Positions 36,957 to 44,986 of a DNA stretch of 53,591 bases are shown here, one piece after another. The position numbers and the translations under genes were made by a program. Positions within the stretch are counted from its first letter, which is position 1. Each line of letters starts with the position of its first letter. Under the pieces are notes generated by a model. It was not told the origin of the DNA, made no database searches, and saw only the letters and a program-made list of their open reading frames with translations. The DNA comes from Flavobacteriaceae bacterium (GTDB lineage Bacteria > Bacteroidota > Bacteroidia > Flavobacteriales > Flavobacteriaceae), in contig JAHQVM010000084.1 in the NCBI GenBank assembly GCA_019634365.1, positions 1-53,591 of the forward strand, given 5' to 3'.

Positions 36957-38222
36957 ATGAGCCTTTCCCAACGCGACCAGAAACATATTTGGCATCCGTT
37001 AACCCAGCACCAAAACGCTCCGGAACCTTTGGGGATTGCGAGGGCTAAAGGAGCCTACTTTTGGGATGAAAACGGGAACGGATATATTGATGGCATCGCC
37101 TCCTGGTATACGGCCATGTACGGTCATTGCAACGATCATATCATAGCAGCAGTAAGTGAGCAGATGCGCCAATTGGACTTGGTGGTCTTCACTGGATTTA
37201 CCCATGAACCTGCAGTACAACTTTCTGAAAAACTGATGGAGATTCTACCTTCCAATCAGCAAAAGATTTTCTTTAATGACAATGGTTCTACAGCGGTTGA
37301 GGCCGGTATAAAAATGGCGCTGCAATACCATTTCAATAAAGGGCAAAAACGGGACACCTTGATTGCTTTCGAAGAAGGTTTTCATGGAGATACCTTTGGG
37401 GCCATGAGTGCTTCGGGACTCTCTGTTTATAATGGCCCGTTCGAAGATTTTTTCCTGAAGGTGGTTCGCATTCCTACCCCACAAAAGGACAATTTGGAAA
37501 CCGTACTAGCCCAATTGAAACAGCTTATTTCGGAAAATGAATGTGCTGGTTTCGTATACGAACCATTGGTTCAGGGGGCAGCGGGAATGAAGTTCCATTC
37601 GGCCGAAGGATTGGAGCAGATCCTACAACTTTGCCAAGCCAATGATATTCTCTGTATCGCCGATGAGGTCATGACGGGATTCGGTAAAACGGGAAGGCAT
37701 TTTGCTTCGCTTCATCTAACAACGCTCCCCGATATTATGTGTTTGAGTAAGGCGCTTACGGCGGGGGTGGCTCCCATGAGTATTACGAGTTGTTCACAAA
37801 AAGTTTTCGATGCATTTTTGGATGAGGAAATTGCCAAAGGCTTTTTTCATGCCCATACCTACAGTGCACATCCCTTGGGTTGTGCGGCTGCGATTGCTGG
37901 GATTGACTTATTGGTTTCAGATACCATTCAAAAGGACATTGGGCGGATTCGGGATTCACATAGTGCTTTTGTTGAAGAAATAGCAACGCATCCCAAAGTA
38001 AAAGAAGCTCGGTCGCTTGGGGTTATCTTGGCCATAGACCTTGCCTTGGAAATGGATCGCTATGGAACACTCCGCAATGAAATGTATCAATACTTCATGA
38101 GCCAAGGAGTATTTCTTCGTCCCTTGGGGAATACGGTTTATGTCTTACCACCCTATATTATCGAGAAATCTGAGTTGGACAAGATTTATCAAGCCATTCG
38201 TGGGATGTTGGAAGCCGTTTAA
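36957..38222 (+). CDS. bioA: Adenosylmethionine--8-amino-7-oxononanoate aminotransferase
   Basis: 421 residues, class III aminotransferase. It converts the BioF product to diaminopelargonate using S-adenosylmethionine as amino donor. Motifs: HIWHPLTQHQNAPEPLGIAR, DGIASWYTAMYGHCN (the BioA-specific SWW-like segment reads SWY), FFNDNGSTAVEAGIKMA, ADEVMTGFGKTGRHFA and the PLP lysine in MCLSKALTAGVAPMSI. Its stop codon overlaps that of the converging Coa1-like gene by three bases. Confidence 0.95.
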   Translation: MSLSQRDQKHIWHPLTQHQNAPEPLGIARAKGAYFWDENGNGYIDGIASWYTAMYGHCNDHIIAAVSEQMRQLDLVVFTGFTHEPAVQLSEKLMEILPSNQQKIFFNDNGSTAVEAGIKMALQYHFNKGQKRDTLIAFEEGFHGDTFGAMSASGLSVYNGPFEDFFLKVVRIPTPQKDNLETVLAQLKQLISENECAGFVYEPLVQGAAGMKFHSAEGLEQILQLCQANDILCIADEVMTGFGKTGRHFASLHLTTLPDIMCLSKALTAGVAPMSITSCSQKVFDAFLDEEIAKGFFHAHTYSAHPLGCAAAIAGIDLLVSDTIQKDIGRIRDSHSAFVEEIATHPKVKEARSLGVILAIDLALEMDRYGTLRNEMYQYFMSQGVFLRPLGNTVYVLPPYIIEKSELDKIYQAIRGMLEAV

Positions 38223-38653
38223 TCCAACAGTTCACGTTCCTCCAAAAGGTCGATCACGAAATCCGCTTCATCTATATAAACCTTCATCTTGTCATAGGTC
38301 CAGTTGTCGCCACGGCCTTCGCCTTCAACATCAAGAACACCTTCCCCTTTGGGACCGCGTATGGGAATACTAAGATCGGCTTCACCTCTCCCGTTGGAAT
38401 AATTGATACTCCCGTTCATCATACCATGACTTTCCAAGGGTTCCCCCAAATATTCGATTACCTGTGTGTTATTCGAGGCTGCATCCATGGCATCTTTATA
38501 AGCCTGCGAATCGCTCATCATAGTGGTTACGCCGAAGAAAATGGCACCAAAAAATGCAATGAATAGAACTATGGCTACGAGGCAGCCCCCAACTGGAACG
38601 ACCCAAGGCCAATTTCTTCCAAACCAACTTTTTCTTTTGGTAGTTTCTTCCAT
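38219..38653 (-). CDS. Coa1-family (cytochrome oxidase assembly factor-like) membrane protein
   Basis: 144 residues with one N-terminal transmembrane helix (WVVPVGGCLVAIVLFIAFFGAIFFG) and a soluble C-terminal domain (IEYLGEPLESHGMMNGSINYSN, GEADLSIPIRGPKGEGVLDVEGEG). This layout matches bacterial proteins annotated as Coa1-like because of similarity to the eukaryotic cytochrome-oxidase assembly factor; that function is not shown in bacteria. It is the only minus-strand gene inside the biotin cluster, and its stop overlaps bioA. Confidence 0.75.
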   Translation of the reverse strand: MEETTKRKSWFGRNWPWVVPVGGCLVAIVLFIAFFGAIFFGVTTMMSDSQAYKDAMDAASNNTQVIEYLGEPLESHGMMNGSINYSNGRGEADLSIPIRGPKGEGVLDVEGEGRGDNWTYDKMKVYIDEADFVIDLLEERELLD

Positions 38654-38693
38654 GATTTTCTAGTTTTTGAGTATTTACAATGTACAGAACTCT

Positions 38694-38701
38694 TATTTTT
38701 G
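38694..38701 (+). promoter_or_regulatory. -7 promoter element (TATTTTTG) before the ketoacyl synthase gene
   Basis: Exact match to TAnnTTTG, 19 bases before the TTG start; a TTTG at 38666-38669 lies 24 bases upstream, slightly far for a -33 element. It would restart transcription after the opposite-strand Coa1-like gene. Confidence 0.45.
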
Positions 38702-38720
38702 CTGAAATTATCAAAAAATC

Positions 38721-39872
38721 TTGCAACAACCCATTTCAATTACCGGTATCGCATCCGTTTCAGCTCTAGGAATGAGTCTTCCAGAAGTATGGGAATGTTA
38801 CAAAAAAGGGGATTCGATTTTTACCACCAAGAATGTTGCCGGTACACGGGTAGCTTTGTCTAAAGTGGGTTCCAAAATCGAAGAAGCACTTTCCCAACTA
38901 AGACAGTCACATTCGGCTTATAAGAAATTGGACCGTTCTGTGCTTCTGGCGTTGCTGGCTGCGAAAGAAGCATTTCCCGATCATCTCAATAAGAAATCGG
39001 TTGGGGTTACCATAGGTTCTTCCCGGGGAGCCACGGGCCTATTCGAAAAGTACCACGAACAATTTCGTGTCAAGGGGAAGGTGTCCGCATTTTCTTCTCC
39101 CACCACCACGTTGGGCAATATTTCCTCTTGGGTAGGACAGGAATTGGGGTTGCAGGGCATTCAGGTGGGACATTCCGTTACCTGTTCCACGGCGCTTCAT
39201 GCAGTACTCAACGGAATCGCTTGGCTACAAGCAGATATGGCCGATGCCTTTTTGGTAGGTGGTAGCGAAGCAGCCCTTACACCTTTTACCCTGGCACAGA
39301 TGCAGGCTCTTAAATTATACAGCACTTCTACTGAAGCATTTCCCTGCGAGTCCCTTCGGTTGGATAAAAATAAAAATACCATGGTCTTGGGGGAAGGCGC
39401 CGCTGTGGCGGTATTGGAAAAGGGATTATTGGAAAACAGATTGGCAACCATTATGGGCTATGGTTTTGCTTCCGAAAAAATCGCCCACGGAAGTGCCATT
39501 AGCGAAAATGCCGATTGTTTTCAGGAGTCCATGAAACAAGCTTTGGATAGATCAGGGCTAAAAAGTGTGGACGCTATTGTTATGCATGCCCCAGGAACTC
39601 TAAAGGGTGATACGGCCGAATTCAATGCCGTAAAAGAAGTGTTCCGTAACAAATTGCCCTTATTGACGACCAATAAATGGCTTTTGGGACATACCTTCGG
39701 AGCTTCAGGTATGATGAGCGTTGAAATGGCCATCCTTATGTTGCAACACAATCAGTTCATCCCCAATCCATTTTATTCCAATAATAATTCTTCAAAAATA
39801 CCCTTGGAACACATCATGGTTAATGCGGTGGGTTTTGGAGGCAACGCAGTGAGTATTATTGTTGGTAAATAG
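38721..39872 (+). CDS. Beta-ketoacyl synthase (FabF/FabB type) in the biotin cluster
   Basis: 383 residues starting at TTG 38721 (reads QQPISITGIASVSALGMSL; no earlier ATG). The thiolase-fold condensing enzyme keeps its catalytic residues: Cys155 in VGHSVTCSTALHAV, His289 in MHAPGTLKGDTAEF, and Lys319/His324 in NKWLLGHTFGASG. It is slightly shorter than housekeeping FabF (~410). Flanked by bioA and bioB on the same strand, it may make the pimeloyl-chain precursor used by BioF. A general fatty-acid role is the alternative. Confidence 0.88.
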   Translation: MQQPISITGIASVSALGMSLPEVWECYKKGDSIFTTKNVAGTRVALSKVGSKIEEALSQLRQSHSAYKKLDRSVLLALLAAKEAFPDHLNKKSVGVTIGSSRGATGLFEKYHEQFRVKGKVSAFSSPTTTLGNISSWVGQELGLQGIQVGHSVTCSTALHAVLNGIAWLQADMADAFLVGGSEAALTPFTLAQMQALKLYSTSTEAFPCESLRLDKNKNTMVLGEGAAVAVLEKGLLENRLATIMGYGFASEKIAHGSAISENADCFQESMKQALDRSGLKSVDAIVMHAPGTLKGDTAEFNAVKEVFRNKLPLLTTNKWLLGHTFGASGMMSVEMAILMLQHNQFIPNPFYSNNNSSKIPLEHIMVNAVGFGGNAVSIIVGK

Positions 39873-39937
39873 AAAGCCACCTTTGGGTAACGAGTGGAAA
39901 AAGTTACTATATTTCATTACTAACTAAATTTAATTCT

Positions 39938-40513
39938 ATGGGCGATTGGTTTACTGCTTTAAGTACCTTCGAAAAGGTATATTGGGTCACAGCCATTGTA
40001 GCATCTGTTATTTTCCTAATCCTTGTTGTGCTTACCTTCGTTGGAGGTGATGTAGACGATTTAGGGGATGTGGATGCAGAGATCGATGGGGATACTGGGA
40101 TCGGTTTTCAATTTCTTTCTTTCAAAAACCTTATGGGCTTCTTTACCATCTTTGGGTGGTCTGGAATTGCATGTATCGAGGAAGGATTATCTACAGGAAT
40201 GACCATTGGTATTTCCGTAGTCTGCGGATTGTTGATGATGTTGGCTATGGCCACATTGTTCTACTATTTGGGAAAATTAACCAGCGACGGTTCTTTGCGA
40301 TTGAAAAATGCCTTGAACAAGGTGGGTGAAGTATACCTTACCATTGGCGCCAATAGATCCAGTGTAGGTAAAGTTCAGGTTCAGGTTCAGGGAGGGCTTC
40401 GCGAATTGGATGCCCTTACCGATGAGGATCACGATCTAAAACAGGGGGAAGTAGTAACTGTAACCCAAGTTACCGATAGCGGATTATTAATTGTAAACAA
40501 ACACACTAACTAA
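39938..40513 (+). CDS. NfeD/YuaF-like membrane protein, flotillin partner
   Basis: 191 residues with hydrophobic helices at ~14-36 (VYWVTAIVASVIFLILVVLTFVGG), ~58-75 and ~85-110, then a soluble C-terminal beta domain (VGEVYLTIGANRSSVGKVQVQ, LKQGEVVTVTQVTDSGLLIV) that reads like an NfeD-type OB fold. NfeD-class proteins are commonly encoded next to flotillin, as in yuaF-floT of Bacillus, and organise membrane domains with it. The flotillin gene follows after 1 base. A near-consensus promoter (TTTG 39882, TATATTTC 39908) precedes it. Confidence 0.78.
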   Translation: MGDWFTALSTFEKVYWVTAIVASVIFLILVVLTFVGGDVDDLGDVDAEIDGDTGIGFQFLSFKNLMGFFTIFGWSGIACIEEGLSTGMTIGISVVCGLLMMLAMATLFYYLGKLTSDGSLRLKNALNKVGEVYLTIGANRSSVGKVQVQVQGGLRELDALTDEDHDLKQGEVVTVTQVTDSGLLIVNKHTN

Positions 40514-40514
40514 T

Positions 40515-41915
40515 ATGATAACACTACCATTACAAATGGAGGGCTTTGCGCCGCTCCTGGCAATTGGCTTTGCCGTCTTATTTTTCTTTATCATTATTAT
40601 TGCCTTCATAAGAAGGTACAAACGATGTCCCTCAGACCGTATACTTGTAGTATATGGAAAAGTAGGAAGCGGAAACTCTGCGAAATGTATTCACGGGGGA
40701 GCGGCCTTTATATGGCCTGTGGTCCAAGACTATGAATTTTTGGACCTTACACCTATTTCCATAGAGGTGAATCTCATTAATGCTTTGAGTAAACAGAACA
40801 TCCGTGTAAACGTACCATCACGTTTTACCATTGGGGTTTCTACAGAGCCAGGCATCATGCAAAATGCTGCAGAACGTCTTTTAGGATTGGGACAACAGGA
40901 GATTCAGGATTTGGCCATGGAGATTATTTTTGGGCAGTTACGTTTGGTGGTTGCTTCTATGGACATTGAAGAGATTAATAGCGATCGTGATAAATTTCTA
41001 AGTAATATTTCCGCCAGTGTCGAATCCGAATTGAAAAAAGTAGGACTTAAGTTGATCAACGTAAATATTACCGATATTGTTGATGAATCCGGCTATATCG
41101 AAGCCTTAGGAAAAGAAGCAGCTGCTCACGCGATCAATGCAGCGAGAAAGTCGGTGGCAGAAAAGAACAGGGATGGATCTATTGGAGAAGCCAATGCTGT
41201 TCAGGATGAGCGTACGCAAGTAGCTGCTGCAAATGCGAAGGCTGTGGACGGAGAAAATGTCGCGCAGATCGAAGTGGCCAACTCCAACGCTAAGCGTCGC
41301 CAAAAGGAAGCCGAAGCAGAACGTATTGCGATTGCATCCGAAAAAGTTCAGGCAGCGAAAGCATTAGAAGAGTCCTATATTGCGGAAAAAGAAGCGGAGA
41401 TTACCCGTGCCGATAGAGAACGAAGCACACAATTGGCCGATATCATCGTCCCTGCCGAAATCGATAAGAAAAAAGTAGAGATTGAAGCAGAGGCCGAGGC
41501 CGAGAAAATCCGTAGACAAGCAAAAGGGGAGGCCGATGCGATCCTTTTCAAAGCACAGGCCGAAGCACAAGGGATTTTTGAAGTACTTACGAAGCAGGCC
41601 GAAGGTTTGGACAAGATCGTTCAGGCGGCGGGTAATAATTCCCAAGATGCAGCCTTGTTGCTTATTGCAGATAAACTACCGGAACTGGTAAAATTACAGT
41701 CTGAAGCCATCAAGAATATCAAGATCGACAAGGTGACCGTTTGGGAAAACGGCAGCTCCAAAAACGGTAAGACTTCTACCTCGAATTTCATTTCTGGCAT
41801 GTATGGAGCGGTGCCTCCACTTCAGGAAATGTTCAATATGGCGGGGATGCAACTTCCCGACTATTTAAAGGGGAAAGAAATTGAGGATGCCGAGGATATT
41901 TCGGAAGAAGAATAG
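40515..41915 (+). CDS. floT: Flotillin-family SPFH-domain protein
   Basis: 466 residues. An N-terminal hydrophobic segment (LLAIGFAVLFFFIIIIAFIRRY) anchors it. The SPFH domain at ~35-200 includes CPSDRILVVYGKVG, GGAAFIWPVVQDYEFLDLTP and LLGLGQQEIQDLAMEIIFGQLR. A long Ala/Glu/Lys-rich coiled coil (~205-345, for example EAEAEKIRRQAKGEADAIL) precedes a C-terminal tail. Flotillins form large membrane scaffolds that influence lipid order and protein complexes. It sits between the ketoacyl synthase and bioB; a terminator hairpin follows it. Confidence 0.92.
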   Translation: MITLPLQMEGFAPLLAIGFAVLFFFIIIIAFIRRYKRCPSDRILVVYGKVGSGNSAKCIHGGAAFIWPVVQDYEFLDLTPISIEVNLINALSKQNIRVNVPSRFTIGVSTEPGIMQNAAERLLGLGQQEIQDLAMEIIFGQLRLVVASMDIEEINSDRDKFLSNISASVESELKKVGLKLINVNITDIVDESGYIEALGKEAAAHAINAARKSVAEKNRDGSIGEANAVQDERTQVAAANAKAVDGENVAQIEVANSNAKRRQKEAEAERIAIASEKVQAAKALEESYIAEKEAEITRADRERSTQLADIIVPAEIDKKKVEIEAEAEAEKIRRQAKGEADAILFKAQAEAQGIFEVLTKQAEGLDKIVQAAGNNSQDAALLLIADKLPELVKLQSEAIKNIKIDKVTVWENGSSKNGKTSTSNFISGMYGAVPPLQEMFNMAGMQLPDYLKGKEIEDAEDISEEE

Positions 41916-41923
41916 TATTTTTG
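41916..41923 (+). promoter_or_regulatory. -7 promoter element (TATTTTTG) before bioB
   Basis: Exact match to TAnnTTTG starting one base after the flotillin stop codon. If used, the bioB transcript would begin near 41930 and include the hairpin at 41946-41977 in its leader. No clear TTG at -33. Confidence 0.4.
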
Positions 41924-41945
41924 TCGTAGAACTAATTACAAAAAC

Positions 41946-41977
41946 AGACCTACAGGATGATTCTTGTGGGTCTTTTT
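41946..41977 (+). terminator. Hairpin terminator or bioB leader attenuator
   Basis: 12-pair stem (AGACCTACAGGA with TTCTTGTGGGTCT-type arm, two G-T pairs), TGAT loop, then five T. It lies between floT and bioB, 10 bases before the preferred bioB start. It can end the flotillin transcript, or, if the promoter at 41916 is real, act as an attenuator of bioB. Confidence 0.75.
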
Positions 41978-41986
41978 CACAATCGT

Positions 41987-43078
41987 ATGGGTGAGATAAA
42001 ACACAACTGGACCAAAGAGGAAATTCTTGAAATTTATAACAAACCTATGATGGAATTGCTGTACGATGCAGCCACTGTTCATAGAAAATTCCATGACCCC
42101 AATACGGTTCAAGTGTCTACCTTACTCTCGATAAAAACTGGAGGTTGCCCCGAAGATTGTGGCTATTGTCCTCAAGCTGCCCGTTATCATACCGATATTG
42201 AAGGCAACGATTTAATGACCGTTTCCCATGTAAAAGCCCAAGCGCTTCGCGCCAAAGCAAGCGGAAGTTCCCGTGTTTGTATGGGTGCCGCATGGAGGAA
42301 TGTGAAAGATGGTGAAGAATTCGATCAGGTACTGGAAATGGTTCGTACCATCAACAAACTGGATATGGAGGTTTGTTGTACCTTAGGAATGATCACTGAA
42401 AATCAGGCCAAACGATTGGCCGAAGCTGGACTGTATGCCTATAATCACAATTTAGATACTTCCGAAGATTACTATACCGACGTTATTTCGACCAGAGCTT
42501 ATCAAGATCGACTGGATACGATAGGCAACGTGCGCAAGACCAACGTTACCGTTTGTAGTGGTGGGATCATAGGAATGGGTGAAGCGGTAGAAGACCGAGC
42601 TGGAATGCTAGTAGCACTTGCCTCCCTAAGTCCACAGCCAGAAAGTGTCCCGATCAATGCATTGGTAGCCGTTGAAGGAACCCCCATGGAGGATCAAGAA
42701 CCCGTTTCTATTTGGGAAATGATTCGTATGGTAGCTACTACTAGAATTGTGATGCCACAAACCCAAGTACGTCTTTCGGCAGGTAGAACCGAAATGAGCC
42801 GTGAAGGACAAGCGATGTGTTTCTTTGCGGGAGCCAATTCCATTTTTGCTGGGGATAAGCTGTTAACCACTCCAAATCCAGATGTAAACGAGGATATGGA
42901 AATGTTCCAGATGTTGGGGTTAAACCCTCAGAAACCTTTTGTGAAAAAGGCACAACCAGAAACGGTAGAGGCAGAGAATTCGCAATACCAGTCTATGGGT
43001 GAAAAGCCCAAGTGGACCCGTCCAGGGCATACCATTGAGCGTAACGAAGAGGCAAAAGCCAAAGCTACTGCGAAGTAA
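41987..43078 (+). CDS. bioB: Biotin synthase
   Basis: 363 residues from ATG 41987 (MGEIKHNWTKEEILEIYN), the family start; the in-frame ATG at 41957 lies inside the terminator hairpin. This radical-SAM enzyme inserts sulphur into dethiobiotin. The 4Fe-4S site is GGCPEDCGYCPQAARYHTD (CxxxCxxC). VCCTLGMI supplies cluster-region cysteines, and YNHNLDTSEDYY, CSGGIIGMGE and RLSAGRTEMS (the Arg for the 2Fe-2S cluster) follow. The C-terminal tail is Lys/Glu-rich and about 40 residues longer than the E. coli enzyme. Confidence 0.96.
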   Translation: MGEIKHNWTKEEILEIYNKPMMELLYDAATVHRKFHDPNTVQVSTLLSIKTGGCPEDCGYCPQAARYHTDIEGNDLMTVSHVKAQALRAKASGSSRVCMGAAWRNVKDGEEFDQVLEMVRTINKLDMEVCCTLGMITENQAKRLAEAGLYAYNHNLDTSEDYYTDVISTRAYQDRLDTIGNVRKTNVTVCSGGIIGMGEAVEDRAGMLVALASLSPQPESVPINALVAVEGTPMEDQEPVSIWEMIRMVATTRIVMPQTQVRLSAGRTEMSREGQAMCFFAGANSIFAGDKLLTTPNPDVNEDMEMFQMLGLNPQKPFVKKAQPETVEAENSQYQSMGEKPKWTRPGHTIERNEEAKAKATAK

Positions 43079-43185
43079 TAAGAAGACTAAAAATTTCCCT
43101 TTCCCAAATAGCCGTACAATTTTTAAGATAATTTTTGCGTTTTAGGTACCTGCCAAACATTACCTAATCTTAAAAACCTGTACTT

Positions 43186-43827
43186 ATGAAAAAACTGCTC
43201 TGGTTGGCGGTGGCCTGTGCGTTTTTGTTTGGCTGCTCCAATGATGATAACTCCAATAGCACCAATAATAATTGTTCGAAAGCAGAGAACCTTTCCATCG
43301 ATCAGGTAAATAGTAACTCAGCATTTTTTAGTTGGGATACGGGAGGGGAGTCCGCTTTTGAATTTGAGTATGGTCCCAATGGATTTGAATTGGGAACGGG
43401 GGAAAAAGTTCAGACTTCTCAAACTGAATTCCTTATCGAAGGCTTAGAGCCAACTACAACCTATGAAGTCTTTTTACGATCCAATTGCGGGAGTGATGGG
43501 TTTAGTGAGTACGTATCGGCTCTCTTTCAGACCTTGGAAACAGTAGAGTTATGTAATAGGCCAACCAATCTGGCCTTGGTAACTGTAAGCGATACCAGTA
43601 TTGGACTTACTTGGGATGAGAACAACGAGACTGCCTGGCAGGTAGAATTTGGAACTATAGGATACATCCCCGGAAGTGCAACTCCTATTGCGGCAGATGA
43701 TCCCAATTATGAAATTACCGGGCTTCTGCCGGGAACCACGTATGAAATATATGTCCGTGCCGATTGCGGTGCCGATGGATTTAGTGAATACAGCCAGCAA
43801 TTGGTTGTTACGACAGATGGCAATTAA
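43186..43827 (+). CDS. Fibronectin type III lipoprotein with two domains
   Basis: 213 residues with a lipoprotein signal (MKKLLWLAVACAFLFGCSND, lipid Cys at 17) and an Asn/Ser-rich linker. Two fibronectin-III-like domains follow, each with the pattern W-(D/E)...FEFEYGPNGF...GLEPTTTYEVFLRSNCGSDGFSEY. The domain has a fixed Cys in RSNCG / RADCG, and a Cys opens each domain, so an intradomain disulphide is likely. Function unknown; probably a surface or periplasmic binding scaffold. It is followed by a terminator and then a three-domain paralogue. Confidence 0.82.
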   Translation: MKKLLWLAVACAFLFGCSNDDNSNSTNNNCSKAENLSIDQVNSNSAFFSWDTGGESAFEFEYGPNGFELGTGEKVQTSQTEFLIEGLEPTTTYEVFLRSNCGSDGFSEYVSALFQTLETVELCNRPTNLALVTVSDTSIGLTWDENNETAWQVEFGTIGYIPGSATPIAADDPNYEITGLLPGTTYEIYVRADCGADGFSEYSQQLVVTTDGN

Positions 43828-43854
43828 TTAGCTATCGATTTTGCCATGTGCCTG

Positions 43855-43891
43855 AGCGCAGTGGAATCGCTATGGTCTGCTGCGCTTTTTT
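43855..43891 (+). terminator. Hairpin terminator after the first fibronectin lipoprotein gene
   Basis: AGCGCAG (43855-43861) pairs with CTGCGCT (43880-43886) around an 18-base loop, followed by a T run. The loop is long, so this is a moderate call. Confidence 0.6.
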
Positions 43892-43995
43892 ATGGGCATA
43901 TTTGAAAATATTGAAGAAAATAGACCATTCAGGAAGAATCTATGATGGGTAGATTCCTTTTTTGTTTACATTCGCGGGATTAAACAAAAAATTGT

Positions 43996-44886
43996 ATGAA
44001 AAAATATGTCTGGGGTCTTTTGACTTCCTTGTTTCTCATTGGGTGTTCATCTGATGATTCTGATACTACCAATCTCACTTGCGAGAATCCAATAATTACC
44101 ATTACGAGCGATGATTTTACTTCTGCCTTTGTCGCTTGGACACAAGAGGAGGCATCCTCTATCACTCTCGAGTATGGAGAGGCTGGATTTTCTCAGGGAT
44201 CGGGATCCGAAGTAACCTCTTCTCAATCCGTTGAAATCAACAACCTAGCAGCTGGAACAGATTATGATGTTTACGTGAAGGCCAATTGTGGTAACGGTGG
44301 CGTAAGTATGGTTTCGGGGCCATTTGGATTTTCTACTTTGGAATGCATTCCAGCCAGCGGAGGAACTATTTCCAGCCTTACAGATACAGATGTTGTTATT
44401 AACTATGTCTCCGGTGCAGCAGAGAGCTATCAAGCGGAATTCGGGCCTGCTGGTTTTGCCGTGGGAAGCGGTACAGTGGTAACGATTGACCCGGGTCAGT
44501 TTACCCTAACAGGTCTTGTTGCGGATACAGCATACGAAGCTTATGTTATTACCGATTGTGGAGGGTCGTCGACACCCATTTACACATCGCCCATTGCATT
44601 TACTACAGACACATCATGTAGAACCCCTAGATTTTTTGATATAGGTTTTGTAGAATCCGAATTTGCTTCTCTCTTTTGGGATTCGGAGGAAACAGCTTTC
44701 GAAATCGAGTATGGCCTAGTTGGATTTACGCTTGGTACCGGAACTGTATTGGGTACTTCCGAAACTTTTGTCGATGTAACTGGACTTACCCCAGCTACCA
44801 CCTATGAGTTTTATGTACGTGCCAATTGCGGCTCTCAAGGATTCAGTAATGATGTGGGTCCGTTGGTAGTCACCACCAATCCATAA
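43996..44886 (+). CDS. Fibronectin type III lipoprotein with three domains
   Basis: 296 residues with a lipoprotein signal (MKKYVWGLLTSLFLIGCSSD, lipid Cys at 17). Three fibronectin-III-like domains are visible, marked by ITLEYGEAGFSQGSG...YVKANCGNGG, YQAEFGPAGFAVGSG...YVITDCGG, and FEIEYGLVGFTLGTG...YVRANCGSQGFS. It is a clear paralogue of the preceding lipoprotein with one extra domain, presumably by duplication. Function unknown. Confidence 0.82.
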   Translation: MKKYVWGLLTSLFLIGCSSDDSDTTNLTCENPIITITSDDFTSAFVAWTQEEASSITLEYGEAGFSQGSGSEVTSSQSVEINNLAAGTDYDVYVKANCGNGGVSMVSGPFGFSTLECIPASGGTISSLTDTDVVINYVSGAAESYQAEFGPAGFAVGSGTVVTIDPGQFTLTGLVADTAYEAYVITDCGGSSTPIYTSPIAFTTDTSCRTPRFFDIGFVESEFASLFWDSEETAFEIEYGLVGFTLGTGTVLGTSETFVDVTGLTPATTYEFYVRANCGSQGFSNDVGPLVVTTNP

Positions 44887-44905
44887 ACAAACTAAATTTA
44901 ATATT

Positions 44906-44940
44906 CGAAAGCGCCATAGTTCATAGCTATGGCGCTTTCG
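44906..44940 (+). terminator. Strong hairpin after the second fibronectin lipoprotein gene
   Basis: 14-pair perfect stem (CGAAAGCGCCATAG with CTATGGCGCTTTCG) and a 7-base loop. It lacks a long T run after it, so it may end transcripts inefficiently or protect the 3' end. Confidence 0.7.
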
Positions 44941-44986
44941 CGATTTATATGGACAAAGTTTTGTAATTTGCTCTACTTTTTAATTT

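Noticed and set aside
41957-41986. Upstream ATG for bioB at 41957
   Set aside because: It lies inside the terminator hairpin and adds ten residues unlike the family; ATG 41987 gives the usual start.
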